From positions 813,501 through 877,500 of the forward strand of contig NC_071340.1 in the NCBI RefSeq assembly GCF_027744825.2: 64,000 bases of DNA. The letters run 5' to 3'. Positions 1 through 9,023 of the stretch are shown here, piece after piece (the first letter of the stretch is position 1; the number at the start of each line of letters is the position of its first letter). The position numbers were made by a program, and so were the translations under genes. Under the pieces are notes generated by a model. That model made no database searches. It was not told where the DNA came from and saw nothing but the letters and a program-made list of their open reading frames with translations. The DNA is from Synchiropus splendidus. Taxonomy: Eukaryota; Chordata; Actinopteri; Syngnathiformes; Callionymidae.

Positions 1-188
1 TAACTTTTCAGGAAAGCTTCAGAACATGAAATTTTAACCTCCCACTATAGCAGAAAGGGTCTTTCTAGTAGTTGCACATCAAATCTAAACTGTCTGAAGT
101 GTTTTTCCAAAGTTATCAACACTTTTATGTTTGGCGTTCCGAAACCCACCTTATCTCAGGCTGAAAAGCGTTTTTACGCATTGTGCCA

Positions 189-376
189 TAACTTTTCAGG
201 GAAGCTTCAGAACATGAAATTTTAACCTCCCACTATAGCAGAAAGGGTCTTTCTAGTAGGTGCACATCAAATCTAAGCTCTCTGAAGTGTTTTTCGAAAG
301 TTATCAACACTTTTATGTTTGGCGTTCCGAAACCCACCTTATCTCAGGCTGAAAAGCGTTTTTGTGCATTGTGCCA
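189..376 (+). repeat. Class B monomer (TTTCGAAA palindrome)
   Basis: Class B has G72 (GTAGGTGC), G89 and C92 (TAAGCTC) and G108. The last change creates an 8-bp perfect palindrome TTTCGAAA at 292..299, which contains a BstBI site (TTCGAA), inside the spacer of the p97-124 dyad. B2 differs by G at p92. B differs from A at seven diagnostic positions (about 3.7%), the largest distance among the common classes. Confidence 0.9.
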
Positions 377-564
377 TAACTTTTCAGGGAAGCTTCAGAA
401 CATGAAATTTTAACCTCCCACTATAGCAGAAAGGGTCTTTCTAGTAGTTGCACATCAAATCTAAACTGTCTGAAGTGTTTTTCCAAAGTTATTAACACTT
501 TTATGTTTGGCGTTCCGAAACCCACCTTATCTCAGGCTGAAAAGCGTTTTTGTGCATTGTGCCA
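377..564 (+). repeat. Reference monomer (class C) with internal landmarks
   Basis: This monomer shows the parts of the unit. A HindIII site (AAGCTT) lies at 390..395. A perfect 6-bp stem with a 3-nt loop lies at 428..442 (AGAAAG, GGT, CTTTCT). A 7-bp dyad lies at 473..479 and 494..500 (AAGTGTT and AACACTT, 14-nt spacer). Further on come the CpG-bearing GGCGTTCCG segment and a small AAAA-GCG-TTTT dyad. Class C is defined by T at p117 (TTATTAAC rather than TTATCAAC), with G13, T72, A89, C108 and GT at p176-177. I see no CENP-B box and no recognisable protein-binding site of known function. Confidence 0.9.
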
Positions 565-752
565 TAACTTTTCAGGGAAGCTTCAGAACATGAAATTTTA
601 ACCTCCCACTATAGCAGAAAGGGTCTTTCTAGTAGTTGCACATCAAATCTAAACTGTCTGAAGTGTTTTTCCAATGTTATCAACACTTTTATGTTTGGCG
701 TTCCGAAACCCACCTTATCTCAGGCTGAAAAGCGTTTTTGTGCATTGTGCCA
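565..752 (+). repeat. Class D monomer (T111)
   Basis: Class D has TCCAATGTTATC instead of TCCAAAGTTATC. I find seven copies, starting at 565, 3009, 3760, 6392, 34780, 40796 and 47564. Most are followed by a B monomer and mark one phase of the left-hand higher-order repeat. This makes D a useful low-frequency marker for aligning distant parts of the array. Confidence 0.85.
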
Positions 753-940
753 TAACTTTTCAGGGAAGCTTCAGAACATGAAATTTTAACCTCCCACTAT
801 AGCAGAAAGGGTCTTTCTAGTAGGTGCACATCAAATCTAAGCTCTCTGAAGTGTTTTTCGAAAGTTATCAACACTTTTATGTTTGGCGTTCCGAAACCCA
901 CCTTATCTCAGGCTGAAAAGCGTTTTTGCGCATTGTGCCA

Positions 941-1128
941 TAACTTTTCAGGAAAGCTTCAGAACATGAAATTTTAACCTCCCACTATAGCAGAAAGGGT
1001 CTTTCTAGTAGTTGCACATCAAATCTAAACTGTCTGAAGTGTTTTTCCAAAGTTATCAACACTTTTATGTTTGGCGTTCCGAAACCCACCTTATCTCAGG
1101 CTGAAAAGCGTTTTTACGCATTGTGCCA
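941..1128 (+). repeat. Class A monomer (AC at p176-177)
   Basis: Class A carries TTTTTACGCA where most monomers have TTTTTGTGCA. It also has A13 (CAGGAAAG), T72, A89, C108 and C117. A version with G13 is called A'. I counted about 79 AC-bearing monomers among 340, hybrids included. Most are followed directly by a monomer with G72 (class B, B2 or a G72 hybrid), so A and B behave as a linked pair. The change adds a CpG at p177-178. Confidence 0.9.
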
Positions 1129-1316
1129 TAACTTTTCAGGGAAGCTTCAGAACATGAAATTTTAACCTCCCACTATAGCAGAAAGGGTCTTTCTAGTAGG
1201 TGCACATCAAATCTAAGCTCTCTGAAGTGTTTTTCGAAAGTTATCAACACTTTTATGTTTGGCGTTCCGAAACCCACCTTATCTCAGGCTGAAAAGCGTT
1301 TTTGTGCATTGTGCCA

Positions 1317-1504
1317 TAACTTTTCAGGAAAGCTTCAGAACATGAAATTTTAACCTCCCACTATAGCAGAAAGTGTCTTTCTAGTAGTTGCACATCAAAT
1401 CTAAACTGTCTGAAGTGTTTTTCCAAAGTTATTAACACCTTTATGTTTGGCGTTCCGAAACCCACCTTATCTCAGGCTGAAAAGCGTTTTTGTGCATTGT
1501 GCCA
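1317..1504 (+). repeat. Class S monomer (T58), variant with C123
   Basis: Class S has GAAAGTGTCTTTC in place of GAAAGGGTCTTTC. The substitution falls in the 3-nt loop of the p52-66 hairpin, so the 6-bp stem stays intact. This copy also has T117 and C123 (AACACCTTT), a combination shared only with the monomers at 4512 and 7144. Other S monomers lack C123, and some (such as the one at 11280) carry A108. Confidence 0.85.
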
Positions 1505-2256
1505 TAACTTTTCAGGGAAGCTTCAGAACATGAAATTTTAACCTCCCACTATAGCAGAAAGGGTCTTTCTAGTAGTTGCACATCAAATCTAAACTGTCTG
1601 AAGTGTTTTTCCAAAGTTATCAACACTTTTATGTTTGGCGTTCCGAAACCCACCTTATCTCAGGCTGAAAAGCGTTTTTACGCATTGTGCCATAACTTTT
1701 CAGGGAAGCTTCAGAACATGAAATTTTAACCTCCCACTATAGCAGAAAGGGTCTTTCTAGTAGGTGCACATCAAATCTAAGCTGTCTGAAGTGTTTTTCG
1801 AAAGTTATCAACACTTTTATGTTTGGCGTTCCGAAACCCACCTTATCTCAGGCTGAAAAGCGTTTTTGTGCATTGTGCCATAACTTTTCAGGGAAGCTTC
1901 AGAACATGAAATTTTAACCTCCCACTATAGCAGAAAGGGTCTTTCTAGTAGTTGCACATCAAATCTAAACTGTCTGAAGTGTTTTTCCAAAGTTATTAAC
2001 ACTTTTATGTTTGGCGTTCCGAAACCCACCTTATCTCAGGCTGAAAAGCGTTTTTGTGCATTGTGCCATAACTTTTCAGGGAAGCTTCAGAACATGAAAT
2101 TTTAACCTCCCACTATAGCAGAAAGGGTCTTTCTAGTAGTTGCACATCAAATCTAAACTGTCTGAAGTGTTTTTCCAAAGTTATTAACACTTTTATGTTT
2201 GGCGTTCCGAAACCCACCTTATCTCAGGCTGAAAAGCGTTTTTGTGCATTGTGCCA

Positions 2257-2632
2257 TAACTTTTCAGGGAAGCTTCAGAACATGAAATTTTAACCTCCCA
2301 CTATAGCAGAAAGGGTCTTTCTAGTAGTTGCACATCAAATCTAAACTGTCTGAAGTGTTTTTCCAAAGTTATCAACACATTTATGTTTGGCGTTCCGAAA
2401 CCCACCTTATCTCAGGCTGAAAAGCGTTTTTGTGCATTGTGCCATAACTTTTCAGGGAAGCTTCAGAACATGAAATTTTAACCTCCCACTATAGCAGAAA
2501 GGGTCTTTCTAGTAGTTGCACATCAAATGTAAGCTGTCTGAAGTGTTTTTCCAAAGTTATCAACACTTTTATGTTTGGCGTTCCGAAACCCACCTTATCT
2601 CAGGCTGAAAAGCGTTTTTGTGCATTGTGCCA
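2257..2632 (+). repeat. Class F-G monomer pair
   Basis: The F monomer (2257..2444) has A123 (CAACACATTT), which breaks the outer end of the right dyad arm. The G monomer (2445..2632) has G89 with C108. F and G occur as an ordered pair nine times, with F starting at 2257, 6016, 8648, 12784, 38916, 43240, 46060, 49820 and 51136. In every case C precedes F and G follows it. This copy of G has a private ATGTAAG change near p85. Confidence 0.9.
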
Positions 2633-3196
2633 TAACTTTTCAGGAAAGCTTCAGAACATGAAATTTTAACCTCCCACTATAGCAGAAAGTGTCTTTCTAG
2701 TAGTTGCACATCAAATCTAAACTGTCTGAAGTGTTTTTCCAAAGTTATCAACACTTTTATGTTTGGCGTTCCGAAACCCACCTTATCTCAGGCTGAAAAG
2801 CGTTTTTGTGCATTGTGCCATAACTTTTCAGGGAAGCTTCAGAACATGAAATTTTAACCTCCCACTATAGCAGAAAGGGTCTTTCTAGTAGTTGCACATC
2901 AAATCTAAACTGTCTGAAGTGTTTTTCCAAAGTTATTAACACTTTTATGTTTGGCGTTCCGAAACCCACCTTATCTCAGGCTGAAAAGCGTTTTTGTGCA
3001 TTGTGCCATAACTTTTCAGGGAAGCTTCAGAACATGAAATTTTAACCTCCCACTATAGCAGAAAGGGTCTTTCTAGTAGTTGCACATCAAATCTAAACTG
3101 TCTGAAGTGTTTTTCCAATGTTATCAACACTTTTATGTTTGGCGTTCCGAAACCCACCTTATCTCAGGCTGAAAAGCGTTTTTGTGCATTGTGCCA

Positions 3197-3383
3197 TAAC
3201 TTTTCAGGAAAGCTTCAGAACATGAAATTTTAACCTCCCACTATAGCAGAAAGGGTCTTTCTAGTAGTTGCACATCAAATCTAAACTGTCTGAAGTGTTT
3301 TTCCAAAGTTATCAACACTTTTATGTTTGGCGTTCCGAAACCCACCTTATCTCAGGCTGAAAGCGTTTTTACGCATTGTGCCA
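3197..3383 (+). repeat. 187-bp monomer, the only length variant
   Basis: This class A monomer has CTGAAAGCG instead of CTGAAAAGCG near 3358..3363, one A fewer in a run of four. All later monomer starts are shifted by 1 bp, which is how the deletion was confirmed. It could be real or a leftover homopolymer sequencing error. Confidence 0.85.
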
Positions 3384-3759
3384 TAACTTTTCAGGGAAGC
3401 TTCAGAACATGAAATTTTAACCTCCCACTATAGCAGAAAGGGTCTTTCTAGTAGGTGCACATCAAATCTAAGCTCTCTGAAGTGTTTTTCGAAAGTTATC
3501 AACACTTTTATGTTTGGCGTTCCGAAACCCACCTTATCTCAGGCTGAAAAGCGTTTTTGTGCATTGTGCCATAACTTTTCAGGGAAGCTTCAGAACATGA
3601 AATTTTAACCTCCCACTATAGCAGAAAGGGTCTTTCTAGTAGTTGCACATCAAATCTAAACTGTCTGAAGTGTTTTTCCAAAGTTATTAACACTTTTATG
3701 TTTGGCGTTCCGAAACCCACCTTATCTCAGGCTGAAAAGCGTTTTTGTGCATTGTGCCA

Positions 3760-6391
3760 TAACTTTTCAGGGAAGCTTCAGAACATGAAATTTTAACCTC
3801 CCACTATAGCAGAAAGGGTCTTTCTAGTAGTTGCACATCAAATCTAAACTGTCTGAAGTGTTTTTCCAATGTTATCAACACTTTTATGTTTGGCGTTCCG
3901 AAACCCACCTTATCTCAGGCTGAAAAGCGTTTTTGTGCATTGTGCCATAACTTTTCAGGGAAGCTTCAGAACATGAAATTTTAACCTCCCACTATAGCAG
4001 AAAGGGTCTTTCTAGTAGGTGCACATCAAATCTAAGCTCTCTGAAGTGTTTTTCGAAAGTTATCAACACTTTTATGTTTGGCGTTCCGAAACCCACCTTA
4101 TCTCAGGCTGAAAAGCGTTTTTGTGCATTGTGCCATAACTTTTCAGGAAAGCTTCAGAACATGAAATTTTAACCTCCCACTATAGCAGAAAGGGTCTTTC
4201 TAGTAGTTGCACATCAAATCTAAACTGTCTGAAGTGTTTTTCCAAAGTTATCAACACTTTTATGTTTGGCGTTCCGAAACCCACCTTATCTCAGGCTGAA
4301 AAGCGTTTTTACGCATTGTGCCATAACTTTTCAGGGAAGCTTCAGAACATGAAATTTTAACCTCCCACTATAGCAGAAAGGGTCTTTCTAGTAGGTGCAC
4401 ATCAAATCTAAGCTCTCTGAAGTGTTTTTCGAAAGTTATCAACACTTTTATGTTTGGCGTTCCGAAACCCACCTTATCTCAGGCTGAAAAGCGTTTTTGT
4501 GCATTGTGCCATAACTTTTCAGGAAAGCTTCAGAACATGAAATTTTAACCTCCCACTATAGCAGAAAGTGTCTTTCTAGTAGTTGCACATCAAATCTAAA
4601 CTGTCTGAAGTGTTTTTCCAAAGTTATTAACACCTTTATGTTTGGCGTTCCGAAACCCACCTTATCTCAGGCTGAAAAGCGTTTTTGTGCATTGTGCCAT
4701 AACTTTTCAGGGAAGCTTCAGAACATGAAATTTTAACCTCCCACTATAGCAGAAAGGGTCTTTCTAGTAGTTGCACATCAAATCTAAACTGTCTGAAGTG
4801 TTTTTCCAAAGTTATCAACACTTTTATGTTTGGCGTTCCGAAACCCACCTTATCTCAGGCTGAAAAGCGTTTTTACGCATTGTGCCATAACTTTTCAGGG
4901 AAGCTTCAGAACATGAAATTTTAACCTCCCACTATAGCAGAAAGGGTCTTTCTAGTAGGTGCACATCAAATCTAAGCTGTCTGAAGTGTTTTTCGAAAGT
5001 TATCAACACTTTTATGTTTGGCGTTCCGAAACCCACCTTATCTCAGGCTGAAAAGCGTTTTTGTGCATTGTGCCATAACTTTTCAGGGAAGCTTCAGAAC
5101 ATGAAATTTTAACCTCCCACTATAGCAGAAAGGGTCTTTCTAGTAGTTGCACATCAAATCTAAGCTGTCTGAAGTGTTTTTCTAAAGTTATCAACACTTT
5201 TATGTTTGGCGTTCCGAAACCCACCTTATCTCAGGCTGAAAAGCGTTTTTACGCATTGTGCCATAACTTTTCAGGGAAGCTTCAGAACATGAAATTTTAA
5301 CCTCCCACTATAGCAGAAAGGGTCTTTCTAGTAGGTGCACATCAAATCTAAGCTCTCTGAAGTGTTTTTCGAAAGCTATCAACACTTTTATGTTTGGCGT
5401 TCCGAAACCCACCTTATCTCAGGCTGAAAAGCGTTTTTGTGCATTGTGCCATAACTTTTCAGGAAAGCTTCAGAACATGAAATTTTAACCTCCCACTATA
5501 GCAGAAAGGGTCTTTCTAGTAGTTGCACATCAAATCTAAACTGTCTGAAGTGTTTTTCCAAAGTTATTAACACTTTTATGTTTGGCGTTCCGAAACCCAC
5601 CTTATCTCAGGCTGAAAAGCGTTTTTGTGCATTGTGCCATAACTTTTCAGGGAAGCTTCAGAACATGAAATTTTAACCTCCCACTATAGCAGAAAGGGTC
5701 TTTCTAGTAGTTGCACATCAAATCTAAACTGTCTGAAGTGTTTTTCCAAAGTTATTAACACTTTTATGTTTGGCGTTCCGAAACCCACCTTATCTCAGGC
5801 TGAAAAGCGTTTTTGTGCATTGTGCCATAACTTTTCAGGGAAGCTTCAGAACATGAAATTTTAACCTCCCACTATAGCAGAAAGGGTCTTTCTAGTAGTT
5901 GCACATCAAATCTAAACTGTCTGAAGTGTTTTTCCAAAGTTATTAACACTTTTATGTTTGGCGTTCCGAAACCCACCTTATCTCAGGCTGAAAAGCGTTT
6001 TTGTGCATTGTGCCATAACTTTTCAGGGAAGCTTCAGAACATGAAATTTTAACCTCCCACTATAGCAGAAAGGGTCTTTCTAGTAGTTGCACATCAAATC
6101 TAAACTGTCTGAAGTGTTTTTCCAAAGTTATCAACACATTTATGTTTGGCGTTCCGAAACCCACCTTATCTCAGGCTGAAAAGCGTTTTTGTGCATTGTG
6201 CCATAACTTTTCAGGGAAGCTTCAGAACATGAAATTTTAACCTCCCACTATAGCAGAAAGGGTCTTTCTAGTAGTTGCACATCAAATCTAAGCTGTCTGA
6301 AGTGTTTTTCCAAAGTTATCAACACTTTTATGTTTGGCGTTCCGAAACCCACCTTATCTCAGGCTGAAAAGCGTTTTTGTGCATTGTGCCA
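3760..6391 (+). repeat. 14-monomer HOR unit, copy 1 (2632 bp)
   Basis: The class order is D-B-A-B-S-A'-B2-H-B-C-C-C-F-G. The next 2632 bp repeat the same order with the same rare markers: C123 in the fifth monomer, T108 with AC in the eighth, and A123 in the thirteenth. This copy has a private AAAGCTATC in its ninth monomer (near 5374). The near-identity of the two copies, compared with several percent between adjacent monomers, is the standard signature of a higher-order repeat. Confidence 0.9.
5076..5263 (+). repeat. Class H monomer (T108 with AC)
   Basis: Class H has G89, TTTTTCTAAAG and ACGCA. I find it at 5076, 7708 and 48880 only, each time between a B2 and a B monomer. It marks the eighth place of the 14-monomer unit and its recurrence on the right side of the window. 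Confidence 0.8.
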
Positions 6392-9023
6392 TAACTTTTC
6401 AGGGAAGCTTCAGAACATGAAATTTTAACCTCCCACTATAGCAGAAAGGGTCTTTCTAGTAGTTGCACATCAAATCTAAACTGTCTGAAGTGTTTTTCCA
6501 ATGTTATCAACACTTTTATGTTTGGCGTTCCGAAACCCACCTTATCTCAGGCTGAAAAGCGTTTTTGTGCATTGTGCCATAACTTTTCAGGGAAGCTTCA
6601 GAACATGAAATTTTAACCTCCCACTATAGCAGAAAGGGTCTTTCTAGTAGGTGCACATCAAATCTAAGCTCTCTGAAGTGTTTTTCGAAAGTTATCAACA
6701 CTTTTATGTTTGGCGTTCCGAAACCCACCTTATCTCAGGCTGAAAAGCGTTTTTGTGCATTGTGCCATAACTTTTCAGGAAAGCTTCAGAACATGAAATT
6801 TTAACCTCCCACTATAGCAGAAAGGGTCTTTCTAGTAGTTGCACATCAAATCTAAACTGTCTGAAGTGTTTTTCCAAAGTTATCAACACTTTTATGTTTG
6901 GCGTTCCGAAACCCACCTTATCTCAGGCTGAAAAGCGTTTTTACGCATTGTGCCATAACTTTTCAGGGAAGCTTCAGAACATGAAATTTTAACCTCCCAC
7001 TATAGCAGAAAGGGTCTTTCTAGTAGGTGCACATCAAATCTAAGCTCTCTGAAGTGTTTTTCGAAAGTTATCAACACTTTTATGTTTGGCGTTCCGAAAC
7101 CCACCTTATCTCAGGCTGAAAAGCGTTTTTGTGCATTGTGCCATAACTTTTCAGGAAAGCTTCAGAACATGAAATTTTAACCTCCCACTATAGCAGAAAG
7201 TGTCTTTCTAGTAGTTGCACATCAAATCTAAACTGTCTGAAGTGTTTTTCCAAAGTTATTAACACCTTTATGTTTGGCGTTCCGAAACCCACCTTATCTC
7301 AGGCTGAAAAGCGTTTTTGTGCATTGTGCCATAACTTTTCAGGGAAGCTTCAGAACATGAAATTTTAACCTCCCACTATAGCAGAAAGGGTCTTTCTAGT
7401 AGTTGCACATCAAATCTAAACTGTCTGAAGTGTTTTTCCAAAGTTATCAACACTTTTATGTTTGGCGTTCCGAAACCCACCTTATCTCAGGCTGAAAAGC
7501 GTTTTTACGCATTGTGCCATAACTTTTCAGGGAAGCTTCAGAACATGAAATTTTAACCTCCCACTATAGCAGAAAGGGTCTTTCTAGTAGGTGCACATCA
7601 AATCTAAGCTGTCTGAAGTGTTTTTCGAAAGTTATCAACACTTTTATGTTTGGCGTTCCGAAACCCACCTTATCTCAGGCTGAAAAGCGTTTTTGTGCAT
7701 TGTGCCATAACTTTTCAGGGAAGCTTCAGAACATGAAATTTTAACCTCCCACTATAGCAGAAAGGGTCTTTCTAGTAGTTGCACATCAAATCTAAGCTGT
7801 CTGAAGTGTTTTTCTAAAGTTATCAACACTTTTATGTTTGGCGTTCCGAAACCCACCTTATCTCAGGCTGAAAAGCGTTTTTACGCATTGTGCCATAACT
7901 TTTCAGGGAAGCTTCAGAACATGAAATTTTAACCTCCCACTATAGCAGAAAGGGTCTTTCTAGTAGGTGCACATCAAATCTAAGCTCTCTGAAGTGTTTT
8001 TCGAAAGTTATCAACACTTTTATGTTTGGCGTTCCGAAACCCACCTTATCTCAGGCTGAAAAGCGTTTTTGTGCATTGTGCCATAACTTTTCAGGAAAGC
8101 TTCAGAACATGAAATTTTAACCTCCCACTATAGCAGAAAGGGTCTTTCTAGTAGTTGCACATCAAATCTAAACTGTCTGAAGTGTTTTTCCAAAGTTATT
8201 AACACTTTTATGTTTGGCGTTCCGAAACCCACCTTATCTCAGGCTGAAAAGCGTTTTTGTGCATTGTGCCATAACTTTTCAGGGAAGCTTCAGAACATGA
8301 AATTTTAACCTCCCACTATAGCAGAAAGGGTCTTTCTAGTAGTTGCACATCAAATCTAAACTGTCTGAAGTGTTTTTCCAAAGTTATTAACACTTTTATG
8401 TTTGGCGTTCCGAAACCCACCTTATCTCAGGCTGAAAAGCGTTTTTGTGCATTGTGCCATAACTTTTCAGGGAAGCTTCAGAACATGAAATTTTAACCTC
8501 CCACTATAGCAGAAAGGGTCTTTCTAGTAGTTGCACATCAAATCTAAACTGTCTGAAGTGTTTTTCCAAAGTTATTAACACTTTTATGTTTGGCGTTCCG
8601 AAACCCACCTTATCTCAGGCTGAAAAGCGTTTTTGTGCATTGTGCCATAACTTTTCAGGGAAGCTTCAGAACATGAAATTTTAACCTCCCACTATAGCAG
8701 AAAGGGTCTTTCTAGTAGTTGCACATCAAATCTAAACTGTCTGAAGTGTTTTTCCAAAGTTATCAACACATTTATGTTTGGCGTTCCGAAACCCACCTTA
8801 TCTCAGGCTGAAAAGCGTTTTTGTGCATTGTGCCATAACTTTTCAGGGAAGCTTCAGAACATGAAATTTTAACCTCCCACTATAGCAGAAAGGGTCTTTC
8901 TAGTAGTTGCACATCAAATCTAAGCGGTCTGAAGTGTTTTTCCAAAGTTATCAACACTTTTATGTTTGGCGTTCCGAAACCCACCTTATCTCAGGCTGAA
9001 AAGCGTTTTTGTGCATTGTGCCA
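6392..9023 (+). repeat. 14-monomer HOR unit, copy 2 (2632 bp)
   Basis: This unit is a direct tandem copy of 3760..6391, offset by exactly 14 x 188. By eye I found only two differences: the AAAGCTATC of copy 1 is AAAGTTATC here, and the last monomer here has TAAGCGGTCT instead of TAAGCTGTCT. The recent duplication of a 14-monomer block explains both the shared order and the low divergence. Confidence 0.9.

Larger units (their letters stand above)
189..1880 (+). repeat. 9-monomer block repeated at 3384..5075
   Basis: The order B-C-D-B-A-B-S(C123)-A'-B2 recurs at 3384..5075. The offset is 3195 bp, which is 17 monomers less the 1-bp deletion at 3197..3383. The preceding monomers (1..188 and 3197..3383) are both class A. 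Confidence 0.8.
565..2632 (+). repeat. 11-monomer HOR unit (short form of the 14-mer)
   Basis: The class order is D-B-A-B-S-A'-B2-C-C-F-G. It matches the 14-monomer units at 3760 and 6392, except that the three monomers H-B-C between B2 and the following C are missing. The difference is exactly three monomers (564 bp), as expected for an in-register unequal exchange. Its second monomer ends in GCGCA instead of GTGCA. Confidence 0.8.

Noticed and set aside
1..188. Monomer as a dimer of two ~94-bp halves
   Set aside because: The two halves do not align beyond short matches such as AACTTTT and ACTTTTA. I see no older subrepeat.
421..430. TATA-like promoter at CACTATAGCAG
   Set aside because: It occurs in nearly every monomer with no gene downstream, and TATAG alone is too short to support a promoter.
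505..525. CENP-B box near GGCGTTCCGAAACCC
   Set aside because: The reverse complement contains TTCGGAACG, but the required A and the CGGG part of the box are not at the right spacing.
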